A stretch of 64,000 nucleotides of DNA from Pseudogymnoascus destructans. Lineage: Eukaryota; Ascomycota; Leotiomycetes; Thelebolales; Thelebolaceae. The position numbers and the translations under genes are program-made. Where the stretch lies: assembly GCF_001641265.1 (NCBI RefSeq), contig NW_020167521.1, positions 1,364,001 to 1,428,000 on the forward strand, given 5' to 3'. Under the pieces are notes generated by a model, which saw only the letters and a program-made list of their open reading frames with translations, did not search any database and was not told where the DNA came from. Shown piece after piece: positions 32,128 through 43,910 of this stretch. Position 1 is the first letter of the stretch. Every line of letters begins with the position of its first letter.

Positions 32128-33243
32128 ATGGAGGACGACCAAGCTCCTACAACTACTGCTGAACAGCAGATGCAACAACTGTTTGCCTTTATACAAAGTA
32201 TAGCAAACAAACTTGAGAATTTGGAAAACACCTTTCAAGCCAACACTTCAGCAACACAATCCTCAACTCAGACACATCATACAGAGCTTCCCACAGCTCC
32301 TCTGGCTATGTCGGGTACCCCAGGTGCACTTCCTAAAGTGTAAACACCAGATTTATACCATGGAGACAGGAGGAAGTTGAAGGGATTTCTTATGCAACTG
32401 GACATCTACTTCACCCTCAGGCCTCATCAGTTCACCTCAGACATTCAGAAGATCTATTTTGCTGCCAGCTACCTCCGTGGATCTGCATTCAACTTCTTTG
32501 AGCCATATCTTAGAAGACTTAGTGGCAACAACCAAAATACCACTACACCTTTGATTACCTCTTATGACCAGTTTCAAGAGGAACTTACCAGGACCTTTGG
32601 AGACATCAACGAAACTTCTACAGCAGAAAGAGAGCTACAGAAGCTATGTCAAAAGACCTCTGCTGCTCAGTATACAACAGAATTTAGGAGAATCACTTCT
32701 CACTTGACTTGGAATGAAGAAGCCTTAGTCTTCACTTACTACCAAGGGCTCAAGAGCTCTATTAAGGATGAACTCAGCAAAGAAGAACGCCCTACAACAC
32801 TTCAAATGCTTATAGAGAAAGCTGTCAGACTTGATGATAGGCTTTTTGAAAGAAGAAAGGAGAAGAACCAAGACTGGCATCCAACAAGAAATTTCAACAA
32901 TTACACCTCTACACCAACTGCTAAGGACTCAGCACCTGAACCTATGGACTTAGACGCCTCTATAAAGAGATCTACAGCAAATCCATCACCTCAGCCTACA
33001 AGAAGCCCTCAAAAACTGAAAAGGGGTAAACTTACTCCTCAAGAAAGAAAACACAGAATGGACAACAACCTTTGTTTATACTGTGGCAAAGGGGGACACA
33101 GAATTCAGGAGTGCTATTCAGCACGGGGGAATGCTGATTCAAAACATATAGCAGCCTCAGACACAGTCACAGCTGCTATTCCTGAAAACTTGAAAAATCC
33201 CCACCAGGCACAACTTCAACTGAGACTACAACTTCCCCCCTAG
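32128..33243 (+). pseudogene. gypsy gag with one nonsense codon
   Basis: The single frame 32128-33243 begins MEDDQAPTTTAEQQMQQL and ends at a TAG. It is interrupted once, by TAA at 32341-32343, where a C-to-T change of CAA would explain the stop. The capsid region includes FLMQLDIYFTLRPHQF and AASYLRGSAFNFFEPYL. The nucleocapsid knuckle is CLYCGKGGHRIQEC (CCHC). Gag forms the cytoplasmic particle that packages element RNA. Confidence 0.88.
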
Positions 33244-34369
33244 ACAACAAAGATGTGTCGATGGTGCTTTCTCAGAGTTTCACACACCTGTTAATCCCTA
33301 TTCAACTCCATTTCAAACAACAGGTGTTATCTACAAGGGCTATGATAGACTCAGGGGCAACAGGCAACTTTATATCTCAAGACCTCATCTTGACACACCA
33401 GTTACCTACAATTCCAAACGCACTCCAGAGTTGCTCCGAGTCATTGATGGAACTCCTATCAGTTCAGGTTCCATTACCTGCAACACCCCAGTACTCAAAC
33501 TTGAGATTCCCCTAGGAAAATCAACATTTTCAGACACCATCTCTTTAGATGTTATACCAATGAAGTACTCAGTCATCCTAGGTCTTCCATGGCTTCAAAG
33601 GCATGATCCAACTATCAATTGGAAGCATTTATCGCTTGGGTTTAGCTCAAATCCGGAGCTCAATACTGAAAAAACCCTTCAAGCCTCAGTTACCCCTATT
33701 CAGGTCCAAGACTCAGACTTGTCCCAGATCAAGGATTTTGACCAAACTATGGACGATATATCATCTCTGATATGGGTTAAACCTTTCCAACCTGTCCTGG
33801 AGATAGCAGCTACTTCAGATTTGGAGAAATCATCTCAGGAGGTCATTTTGCCTTTAGCATACCAAGACTACCAACATCTTTTTGACAAGGCAAAGGCATC
33901 AATTCTGCCAAAGCACCAGCCTTATGACCATGAGATACCACTCGCAGAAGGCTCTATGCCTCCCTACGGCCCTATCTACTCTCTATCTGAATTAGAGCTG
34001 AAAACTCTCAGAGAATACCTAGATGAGAACCTTAGTTCTGGCTTTATCAGACCTTCTTCCTCACCAGCAGGAGCTCCTATTCTCTTTGTCAAGAAGAAAG
34101 ATGGCTCCTTGCGTCTCTGTGTTGATTATAGGGGCCTTAATGCAGTCACTGTTAAAAACAGATATGCTTTACCCCTTATCCCTGAGCTCATGGATAGGCT
34201 CTCTTCAGCAAAGATCTTTACCAAGTTAGATCTCAGGGGAGCTTATAACCTGATACGCATCAAGGAAGATGATGAGTGGAAGACAGCATTCAGAACACGC
34301 TATGGTCATTTTGAATACCAGGTAATGCCTTTTGGGCTTGCCAATGCACCTGCTTCTTTCCAAGCTCTC

Positions 34370-34844
34370 TGTTACGACGGAACAAGAAGGCTGGCCAACT
34401 ACAGGACAGGAAGGAGGGAGGTCGCATGAGACCGGCCCTGGTACCTGGAGGGGCAGCGGGGAATAGTAGTTCCGAAAGTATCACGTGACGGACTCGCAGG
34501 ATGATGAGAAGAGTCCTAAGAGTCCAGGACTCCGAGGACTCAAGTGAGTTCCCAGGAGTCCACTAGGCACATGACGGACTCGCAGGATGATGAGAAGAAT
34601 CCTAAGAGTCCAGGACTCCGAGGACTCGAGTGAGTTCCCAGGAGTCCACTAGGCACGACGCCACTATATAAGTAGATAGTTAGTTCTTAGATAGGAGCTT
34701 CGTGCTCAACTCAATACAGTATTTGTTATATACTAGTAACGTGTTACTTGAAGCCTTTGTGTCTGATCCCCTGCCTCCTCTGATAAGTAAACCTTTACGC
34801 AAGAGAACCTCTGTGTCTTCTATCATTTAGAAGTCAGCGTTACA
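34370..34844 (+). mobile_element. solo LTR inserted in gypsy RT, TSD CTCTC
   Basis: The insert starts TGTTACGACGGAAC and ends AGCGTTACA. CTCTC precedes it (34365-34369) and follows it (34845-34849). It matches the reverse complement of 5325-5713 apart from a tandem duplication of about 86 bp (the block beginning GACGGACTCGCAGGATGATG occurs twice). LTR plus one duplication is 480 bp, so the host reverse-transcriptase frame is the same on both sides. Confidence 0.94.
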
Positions 34845-35674
34845 CTCTCATGAATGATATTCTAAGACCTTACTTGGATATCCTTGTTGTTGTCTACTTA
34901 GACGACATTCTTATATACTCTTTAGACACTCAAGAGCATGTTCTACATGTTAGACAAGTCTTAGAGAAGCTATCTCAAGCACAACTCTTTTGCAAACTTG
35001 AGAAATGTCTTTTCCATATGTCTCAAGTTGATTTCTTGGGACATAGAATTTCAACAGAAGGCATTCAGATGGATCCTGAAAAGACAAAAGCAGTACAAAC
35101 GTGGCCTATTCCTTCCAGCATTAAAGAGGTTCAGTCTTTCCTTGGGTTTGCCAACTATTACAGGAGGTTTATACCAAGATATACATCCTTGGCTTTACCC
35201 CTTACTCAATTACTTCACAAGGACACTTTGTATCACTGGGATAAGACACAGCAAGATGCTTTCGATGCTCTTAAAGGAGAATTCAAAGAAGGGAAAATGT
35301 TACTACACTTTAACCCCTTGAAACCTGCCACTCTTGAGACAGATGCCTCAGATTTTGCCATTTCTGGAATCTTATACCAAGCTCCAAAAGACAAACAAGA
35401 AGAGCTACAGCCTGTGGCATTTTACTCAAGAAAGCTATCAGCAGCCGAACAAAACTATCCCATTACAGACAAGGAACTGCTTGCCATAGTATGTTCTCTA
35501 AAGCATTGGAGATGCTACCTTGAAGGGGCAAACTATCCTATCACTATTTACAGTGACCATTCAAATCTCTTGACCTTTACAACCACTAAACAGCTCAATC
35601 GACGACAAGCAAGGTGGTCTGAACAACTAGGAGGTTTTGACTTTGTTATAAAACATGTCTCAGGGGCCAAGAAT

Positions 35675-35881
35675 CAAAGAGCAGATCTCCTCTCAAGAAG
35701 ACATGACTACCAAGATTCTGCTAAAACAAGCAATACAAAGGCCCTGCTAGACTCTACAAAGCTTATAGCAGCATCTTTAAGCAACCCTCGCACTACAGAG
35801 GACTTAGAGGGAAGACTTAGAGGGAAAAAGAGCAGATCTCCTCTCAAGAAGACATGACTACCAAGATTCTGCTAAAACAAG
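35675..35881. repeat. 56-bp direct repeat 151 bp apart in pol
   Basis: The block GCAGATCTCCTCTCAAGAAG... at 35681-35730 recurs at 35832-35881, and the match extends a few bases to the left. The 151-bp offset is not a multiple of three, so the duplication causes the frame change between RNase H and integrase. Confidence 0.85.
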
Positions 35882-37456
35882 TTGCCCCCATTACCTCTTC
35901 TCAGAAACCAGAGACCTTTAAAGACTATACACCCTCAGCAACACTTCTTAAAGCATTCAAAGATGCTTACAACCACGATCCCTTTGCCAAAAGAACTTTG
36001 GAATACCTCCAGAAGAAAGGCTCCTCTCTTGAGAAAGTTGGACTACAAAATTTCTCAAAAAATCAGCAAGGACTTCTCTTATTCAAGAGCTATATCTATG
36101 TCCCAAGGGATAAACGATTACAGCTACACCTCCTACAGCAGTTCCATGATGCTCCAGCTGCAGGGCACTTTGGCTTTGCAAAAACTTATGAACTTCTAAC
36201 AAGAAAGTTCTACTGGCCTAGTCTAAGGACTACTCTTCAAGACTATATATCTTCTTGCACTACTTGCAACTTGAACAAACCTACACGGCAAAAGCCCTAT
36301 GGCCTCTTGCAGCCTCTACCTATACCAGAACGCCCATGGGACTCCATATCCATTGACTTTATAGTCAAGTTGCCTCCTTCTATCCCAAAAGGGGGTGCTA
36401 CCCCTTATGACTCTATCCTTGTGGTGGTAGAAAGGCTCACAAAAATGGCACACTTTGAGCCTTGCAATGAGACTATCACAGCTTCTGAACTTGCGTGGCT
36501 ATTCCTCAAGGTGGTCTTTAAATATCATGGAATTCCTGGACACTGGATCTCAGATAGGGGAGCAGTTTTCACTTCAAACTTTTTTAAGGAGTTCTCTAAA
36601 CTCTTAAACATGGAACAACGCTTCTCTACAGCTTATCACCCTCAAACAGATGGCCAGACAGAGAGAGTCAACTCTGTACTTGAACAATATCTAAGAATTT
36701 ATACAAACTATGCTCAAGACAACTGGGCAGATCTTCTCCATCTTGCAGAATTTGCTTACAACAACACAGTCTCTAACACCACAAAAGAGACACCTTTCTA
36801 TGCAAACTATGGTTATCACCCTAGGTTTGAAGTGGCAGAACTTAATTGTCCTGAAAATCTCAAAAACCCTTCTGCTACTGAAAGAATCATCTACCTTAAG
36901 GGCCTCCAGGACTATCTCAAGGTCCAAATACAGCGTGCACAAGACGAGCAGGCTCAGGCCTTTAACAGGGGGGTGGTTGCACCACAATTCAAAGTTGGTG
37001 ATCAAGACTTTTTGTCTAGAAGACATATCACAACTACTAGACCATCAGACAAACTTGATACTAAAAGACTTGGACCTTTAAGATCACAAGGACTATTGGC
37101 AAGAATGCTTTCGAGCTTGCATTACCACCTACTTGGACTATCCATAATGTCTTCCATGCATCTCTCTTGTCTAAGGCACAAGAAAGTTCCTTAAGACCAC
37201 TTCAGTCTCCTCCACCTCCTGTTCTGATTTTGGATCAACCAGAATATGAAGTAGAGTCTATCCTTGACAAAAAGACACTTAGAGGTCAGGACTACTTCCT
37301 CGTTAAGTGGAAAGGCTATCCTACAAGTGACAACACTTGGGAACCTAAGAGAAATCTAAAAAATGCATCCAAGCTAATTCTAGAATTTCTTTCTAAGAAA
37401 GCCACCTGGCTAAAGGGCAAGCACACAGCTAACAAACGTCCTTAAGAGGGGTATCA

Positions 37457-38365
37457 TGTCATACTGACATTCGTTGCACTCAGTTTGCTATCAAACTCAA
37501 GAGCAAACTTAGAAATCTCCTCCTCAAACCTACAAGTCACTATACATATTTTGGCTTGTCACACCAACAACAAGAGCAATACTACTCAACAATTGCTATA
37601 ACCCTCTATGATTCATTACACGTCATTGCTCCTTAGTTACTGGGCCGATATGACCACATAGCATATCTCTACAACCCTCTATGATTCATTACATGACATC
37701 ACTCCTTAGTTACTGGGCTAATACTACACGTGACATATCTCTATCAACTAGAGGCCTAGGAACATGAACGATAGCTCCAAAAGCTTCTACAACCCTCTAT
37801 GATTCATTACACGTCATCGCTCCTTAGTTACCCACAAGATTGGTTAAGTTATGACATAATCTGTCTATAGGGGTACTCTGACCTTGGACCTCCTTTCACT
37901 TCCTATAGGCTAGGAACCTAGGAGATGGTTCTATGGGATTCTCTTACGTTGACTACAGTTACCAAGCCTGGTTAGTCATGGAAAGTCTTGGAAAATGAGA
38001 GAACTACACTCCTTTAGCATAAATAGGATTGCCCTTTCCTTAAGAAAGGGCAAGCAGACAATACAGTAAATCGACTATCACATACCTCCACGTCTTTTCC
38101 AAGCTTCAAAGCATTGATCTTATTATTCTTTGTTTCTGAAAAGTCAGTGAGGTGCTAACCTTTGACTTATCTCTGAGTTCTCAGACTCAACATTTGTTAC
38201 AACTTGTCTAAACCACTCCACTACATCATACACCTGATTGCTGCGTTGTGGAATAGTCTAAGCTACGACCCTTTGGCTCTGTTTCCTAAGACAGTGTGTT
38301 GTCTTAGTAAAATTATCCCTTCCTTGGGTGGCTAGATTCTCATATCTGGTGCACCCACCATTACA
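37457..38365 (+). repeat. 3' LTR of the gypsy element
   Basis: The 909-bp copy has the same termini as the 5' LTR. It has one copy of the 16-bp motif and includes a block near 37705 (TTAGTTACTGGGCTAATA) that is missing from the 5' LTR. The differences between the LTRs show that the insertion is not recent. Confidence 0.9.
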
Positions 38366-39122
38366 AGATGTTGAGAGTCAACATGTGCCATGTTGATAGA
38401 GTTCCTACAGATGAAGAAGGAAGAGAATTGCAGGACTAGGATGCAACTAGGACTAATCATCCTTAGCACTATATTGTGCCATGGTCGAAGTGTTATACTA
38501 ATGACTGCCTGATCCATTGTCTTGACAAGACAAAGCATTCCTGTTTTCCCTTCTTAGAACAATTAGTTCACTATAAGTAGAAGTACATGAAAGAGATCCT
38601 TAAGAGACGACGATCTACTAGACAACTCTAGTCAAAAAACTAGGAGTCCTCGATGGTAGGCCACTAGCGAGTGACAAAGACAGGCCTAGTACGAACTAGC
38701 TATGTGCCATGACAGGCAGCATACAGTTATATGTAGTTGCTAAGATACAACAGCAACACCTCCAAGCTATAATAGACTTAGGATCAACAGGCAACTTTAT
38801 GATGAAAAAAGTAGCAGACACATATGGTTTCAGGAGGCAACTAAAGACCGACCCATACCTATTAATGGTTGTAGATGGAGAGCCTATCTCAACTAACAAC
38901 AGAATGGTGACCTACAAGATGGTCCTATTAGAAATGGTTATGCTACACAGACACAAGGAAACGATATAGTTTAATATCGTATACATGGACAATCATGCAT
39001 GCATCCTTAGTGTGCTATAGCTTAAGAAACACAACCCCTAGATCGAATGGCAGAAAGAAAAAGTTGTGATGAGCTAGTGCGCATATAAGCGAACAGACAC
39101 AATGTAAGAAAGAAAGAGACTA
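38366..39122 (+). pseudogene. remnant of a second gypsy element, protease region
   Basis: A frame from 38709 to 38967 reads like a retrotransposon aspartic protease: QAIIDLGSTGNFMMKKVAD, then VDGEPIST. The catalytic context is DLGSTG where D(S/T)G is usual. Upstream, broken frames resemble the gag-protease spacer (HYIVPWSKCYTNDCLIHCLD). Many stops are present. It directly follows the 3' LTR and belongs to a different gypsy family. Confidence 0.6.
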
Positions 39123-39166
39123 CTAGGGCTGACATAAGGCATGTGCATGCCTTATGTCAGCCCTAG
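39123..39166. repeat. perfect palindrome, 21-bp arms, 2-bp centre
   Basis: CTAGGGCTGACATAAGGCAT... is followed after TG by its exact complement. There is no mismatch over the 21-bp arms. The surroundings are repeat remnants. Confidence 0.9.
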
Positions 39167-39860
39167 GAGTCTCTCTATAATTATGGCAGTACGGCTCCAT
39201 GTAAGACCAGTACCTACGTGCGGGCTCTTGCCCGAGGTAGATTGGAAGGGAAGGGAAGGGAAGATATGAGAAGATATAAATGGCTAGGGATCCATCTTTA
39301 TGGTTATGAAATGGGGTTATCAAAGGCATTTCTTGCAGATGTAACTGGAGTATTTGGACCCCTTCAATGGCCGTGGTCAGCTATGGCGGCCCTGTATAGT
39401 CATGCGGCCCTGAAGTCTGGAGAATATGTATAGCTAATGGGAATAAAAACTGATGCAATTCCTTCCTTCGGCTTGATATCTGAGAACGGCCTTGATATGA
39501 TAATTACAGCCCTAAGGGATTGAAAGCCTCTATTTTATTCACAGATACTATGATCACCCAAACCCACAATAAGCTCTAGCAGCTATTCCCAACCTCTGGC
39601 TGATTATTATGTTTCCACGTCGCACGAGCACCATTTCCGCCAAGACTAACCGTCGACACAACGAAAGATCACTTAAGATGAGTGGTCCCTACTAGCCTTG
39701 CTTCAGCAGAAATATCAACGCATTAGTTAGGGGCTGCAAGACGATTACTTGTTCTTAATGTAAACGAAGTTCTCCCATCCCAGCAATACCTTTTTGTAAG
39801 CAATGCAGCCACCTGGCCGAGCCCCGAGATTCCCACCAATATCACCGCCAGGAACATCAG
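39167..39860. other. non-coding stretch in the repeat island
   Basis: No recognisable gene. A plus-strand frame at 39218-39433 has no family features. A minus-strand frame of about 45 codons ending near 39727 has a hydrophobic stretch but no support. Confidence 0.4.
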
Positions 39861-39924
39861 GCAAGCTTACTCTCTTGGTTTGGTGGTGACAAAAAGCACC
39901 ACCAAACCAAGAGAGTAAGCTTGC
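39861..39924. repeat. perfect 28-bp stem hairpin with 8-base loop
   Basis: The arm at 39861-39888 (GCAAGCTTACTCTCTTGG...) is exactly complementary to 39897-39924. The loop is ACAAAAAG. It lies 35 bp from the left TIR of the pogo element at 39960. Confidence 0.92.
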
Positions 39925-39959
39925 AGATGGTACGTAAAATAATTTAAGATATGTATATA

Positions 39960-41358
39960 CAGTTGAACCTGGATATAAGGATCCCTCGATATAAGGATAT
40001 CCTCGGTATAAGGATGGGTAGTCTGGTCCTGTAGTTTTTTAGCTGTAAAATAAGGATTATTTCTGTATAAAGATGATCCTTAAATCCGTGGTCCCAAAAT
40101 TATTTTTATATCAAACAATCCTTATAACTCGTGTTCACCAACTCCATCATGGAGGCCTCGCAACCAAAAAAAAGGCACGCTCAACTGGCAACAATGCATG
40201 CAAAAGAAAAATGCGATCATTACTGGTGACATTCTAAAAACTAAGGCGCACGAACTTTGGGACCGTCTGCCACAATATACTATTCATAGGAATGAACCGA
40301 AATGGTCGAATGGCTGGTTAGATGGATTCAAGAAGAGATTTAAGATTAAAGGAATATGTTCGACATGGAGAAGCAGCTGCAGCAGACATCCACAATCCTA
40401 CAAATATCGCGCAAATGGAAGATCTCTAACAACTATGCGCAAGATATGCAGAAGAGCCCAGTTTCATCCATGTTGAAAATATCTTTAAGCATCGCAAGAT
40501 ACTGTTATTACTTGATAACTTCTCTGGACATGAAGTCGGAGTTGAACTTGTTGGTGGATTACAAGGTTTGTTGAATGTTCGAATTGCTTGCCACCAAATA
40601 CGACATTTCATTGGCAACCTCTCGATCAGGGAATAATTGCAAGCTTCAAACTTGGGTATTGAAAACAATGGATTAATTACATGTTGCGCCAGCTTGAGGC
40701 CAATAAGAACCCTAATAAAACAGTTAATATTCTAAAGGCGATACAGTGGAGTCGACTTACGTGGGAAGCACTTGAAGCACCAAAAATCCAGAAGTGTTGG
40801 TGGCGATCGACTCTCATAAAAAAACCAGAAAATATGGATATGCGTCAAGATAATACTGCTGAGGTCGAGGAACTGGGAATGGAAATTGCGAGGCTACCAG
40901 GAGATGTCATGCCAATTGCAGATTTTCTCAACCCTATAGGCGAAGAGATAGTTGACAGAGATGAAGATATTTTTGAAGCTGTAGTACAGAGATACACTAT
41001 TACAGAGGAGGGGATTGCAGACAGGGACGAGGAAGGGGAAGAGGAAGAGATCCGATCATCACTTGCGGAAGCAAGCCAGGCGCTGAATACCCTTCAATTA
41101 TTTGCTTCCCTCGCTGAAGACGGGGGTCGGATTTCAGTAATAAAGGCATTAGAACAGATTGGCAAGGATATCTCGCAAGAGAAAGTCGCGAAGAGTACCC
41201 AACGTTTACTAGATGGCTGGGTGTCAAAGTAGCATACAATTTTTTAATTTTTTTTTACATATATTCCTCAGATTTCCGTGAACCTCCACATAAGGATATC
41301 CTCGCTATAAGGATGCCACGCCCGGTCCCGAGGGCATCCTTATATCCAGGTTCAACTG
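39960..41358 (+). mobile_element. internally deleted pogo/Tigger-type element
   Basis: The ends are perfect 23-bp inverted repeats, CAGTTGAACCTGGATATAAG plus GAT, and TA flanks each side (39958-39959 and 41359-41360). Sub-terminal copies of a TATAAGGAT motif lie inside both ends. The 1399-bp element retains a CENP-B segment (40198-40370, NGWLDGFKKRFKIKG), the second-Asp segment LLLLDNFSGHE at about 40500, a frameshift near 40590, and an acidic C-terminus (40681-41232, to DGWVSK). The region with the first catalytic Asp is deleted near 40370-40480. It could at most be moved by enzyme from another copy. Confidence 0.88.
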
Positions 41359-41656
41359 TATTCCCCGCTTCTATCTATACAAGAGATTCGGCTCAGTCCC
41401 CATTCTGGAGATCCCGCGCCTAGATCTAGCTAGCTCCTCCAAACGAGCCATTCTATACTACAGGGAGGGGACTAATGCTCACCGAGATACGGACACGCCG
41501 AGTACTAGGAAGTATCTCGGGGTTGTGCCTCTTCTCGGCGCATATATGCATATAGTAGTACAAGTACAGTTGCTTTCCTGCTCCGCTCATCCGTCTTACA
41601 TGTCGTCGCCATTCAAACAAAACGCTTCTCCAATGTATCCCCAAGGTAGTGTCTCT

Positions 41657-42896
41657 CTACTTGGCTCTACGCTTGCCGCCGTTACGCACACGGGGTGTGA
41701 CAACCCAATTGTTGGGTTTGCGGACCTGGCGCGTCTTGTATCCTCCTTTCGCCTGGATATGGAGTTAGATATTTGCATTGCTAGATGGCTGTCTGATAGA
41801 ACTTACCGGCATACCCCATGGGCTGACGGGATCGACGTTGCCCTTCGATTTACCTCTACCACCTCCGTGGGGATGGTCGCCTATATGATCGTTAGAGATG
41901 AGGGCTTCAAGTCCGGTAAATAGGTTACTTACAGGCGTTCATGGCAAGACCACGGACGGTAGGTCTGATGTTGAGCCAGCGCTTTCGGCCAGCCTTTCCG
42001 AGCTGCTCGTGCTGGTAATGGGGGTTGCTGGCGACACCAATCGTTGCGCACGCTTCCCTGCTGACTTTGCGGACTTCACCACTCTGTAGCTTGACCATGA
42101 CATGCTTCTCGCCGCCCTTGGTCGTAGCATCATCTTTGCTGATGACCACGGCGTATGTGCCTGCACTTCTGCAGAAGACTGCTCCGCGGTCCTTGGCGGA
42201 GCCGACGTTGTAGACAATGCTTCCCATGGGAATCATATGCAATGGCAGACAGTTTCCTCTCCATGCGGTCTTAGCTGCCAACACACCGGGATCAACCACT
42301 CCTCCCATGCTATCAAGCAAGTCCTTTGGAATACCAGCTCGGTAGCTCTGCACGACATCTCCTGCTCTCATCCCCTCAGAAGCAACGATGTAGCTCTTCT
42401 TGCCAGTAGCCTCCTCGTTCAGCAACGCAATATGCGCTGTCCGTCCAGGGTCGTGCTCAATACGCTCCACCATATGTGGTCCAGGAACCATCCTTTCGAA
42501 GTCCACTGTGCGGATTCTCGTCTTGTGTCCACCACCACGATGCCTGATCGTCACACGTCCAGAGTTATTCCTGCCACCCTTACCATGTCCCTTCTTAGCG
42601 AAGGTCAATGGGAGAAACGGTCGGCCCTTCCACAGGTGGTCGTTGATGGCTCGCTTCAAATGACGCACACCCGGAGTCCTGGGTGTGTACGTGCGCATAG
42701 CAAAGCTGGCATTGCTGTCGACTACAACAGCCGGAGGCGCAAAACTTGACGAGATCGAGGTAGTGAAGGTCTGCTGAGATTCAGCGGGGATTGGTTCTTC
42801 GACAGCTGTGGCATATGTTCGAGGGCGGAGAGGCCGCAACGTGAGGGTGTGGCATAGCGGCTTCTGCACCCGCAGCAGTACCCTAGGCTGCAGCAT
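41657..42896 (-). CDS. rml2: mitochondrial large-subunit ribosomal protein uL2m
   Basis: Exons 42896-41933, 41880-41807 and 41752-41657 encode 377 aa. Both introns have GTAAGT donors. I chose Met at 42896 (MLQPRVLLRVQKPLCH) because a basic, hydrophobic leader suited to mitochondrial import begins there; the frame is open up to 43049. Hallmarks are RNNSGRVTIRHRGGGHK, SAGTYAVVISKDD, and, across the first intron, AMNACDHPHGGGRGKSKGN, the conserved loop near the peptidyl-transferase centre, then PNNWVVTPRVRNGGKRRAK. The protein is an rRNA-binding core component of the mitochondrial ribosome. It diverges from the cyclin B gene. Confidence 0.96.
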
Positions 42897-43910
42897 CTTA
42901 AGCAATCCGTCCCACCGCTCTGGGAGTACTGCTTGAATGGTGGTGGTTGAAGGGGATAAGTTGCACCTGGTCGTCACTTCCAGGGTCGATCCGTGCTGTC
43001 TTGATGAATTTCTTAGCTCGGAACTCCTTTGAGACACACGGGTTCTCATTGGTTGATTGAGTTGACCAATCAGGCGCGTTATGAATTGTGGTGGTAGCGG
43101 TTGCCCTGCGGTTGCCCTGCGGTTGCTATGTTTATCGTTCGCGGCTTGAAACTACTCAAGCGAAAGTACCCAGGTATACTACTCCCCCCACACAGCTCTG
43201 TACACGAAAACCACGAAAACCGACTCGTGATAAATCTCCAAAAACATACAAAACGCGGCCATGAAAACTTCTTCATTATAAAGTCTCACTATAGTTTCTA
43301 TTCTACTCGAAATTATACGCCAGATTTATTTCGCCAGATACTCCTCGACACTTCGTCTCGAATCGCGTGCCTCCCGTTGAAACTCGCGCGCTAAGACGTG
43401 CAAACAAGCACAGAGACGCAAAGCTCCACCTACAGGTCAGTACTTCGTAGTCTTTCTTCCTGCATTCCTCCTTCGACGTCAACAGCAAACCTTCTACCCC
43501 TACCTCCACAACCTCTATTTCGCCCAATTCTTGTTGTTCTCCGCGTCCATGATCGAAATCACTCTATTTTGACGCACTGAGTTATCCTAACGCTCAGTAG
43601 CGGTGTCCCCGAGACGTGGCAGCCTCTTACCAAGTCCTTTCTACACAGCGTCGACATCGACCACGCTCCTATCCCCAACACTCTTACAATTCTCGACAGT
43701 TTATGCACACATAGACTCCTTCAATACTGTAAGGCATCCCATCCTACTCGAGTTGTTTTGGCAACAAAGACGCGTTGTTTATGGCGTCTTTGTCACCAAT
43801 GTTACGCCTACTTCGGCCAGCACGCCTTAGCCTTATGTACGCGTTGCTAATATAATTATAGCTTCATATAACATTCGAAACAATCATTATACTTCTGTAT
43901 ATCCTCAAAT
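42897..43910. promoter_or_regulatory. divergent region between rml2 and cyclin B
   Basis: About 1 kb separates the two start codons. No coding sequence is convincing. Pyrimidine-rich sequence at about 43430-43860 probably includes the cyclin 5' UTR. Individual factor sites were not assigned. Confidence 0.4.

Larger units (their letters stand above)
33255..37445 (+). pseudogene. gypsy pol: PR-RT-RNaseH-IN-chromodomain, several frameshifts
   Basis: Protease has AMIDSGATGNFIS (frame 3); a shift near 33415 moves reading to VIDGTPISSG. Reverse transcriptase has KLDLRGAYN and YLDDILIYS and is split at 34370-34844 by a solo LTR. RNase H shows LETDASDFAISGILYQ and IYSDHSNLLTF. A repeat at 35675-35881 shifts the frame before integrase, which keeps the zinc-finger HHCC region (AAGHFGFAKTYELL...CTTCNLNK) and the DDE segments PWDSISIDF, HWISDRGAVF and STAYHPQTDGQTERVN. 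Another shift near 37080-37170 precedes the chromodomain (YEVESILDKK, YFLVKWKGYP, NTWEPKRNL), which in related elements directs integration to modified chromatin. Confidence 0.92.
31102..38365 (+). mobile_element. Ty3/gypsy chromovirus-type LTR retrotransposon
   Basis: The element is bounded by LTRs at 31102-32074 and 37457-38365, both TGTCATACTG...CCACCATTACA. Gag, protease, reverse transcriptase, RNase H, integrase and a C-terminal chromodomain follow in order on the plus strand, which places it among chromodomain gypsy elements. A purine run AAGAGGGG stands just before the 3' LTR. No clear tRNA complement follows the 5' LTR at 32075. The flanking pentamers (CCTCA and AGATG) do not match. 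It is 7264 bp including a 475-bp foreign LTR. Stops, frameshifts and a local duplication make it defective. Confidence 0.93.

Noticed and set aside
39727..39860. Minus-strand hydrophobic ORF of about 45 codons
   Set aside because: It has no upstream coding sequence, abuts a DNA hairpin, and lies in repeat debris.
42102..42749. Plus-strand 215-codon ORF opposite rml2
   Set aside because: Antisense to a well-supported, conserved gene.
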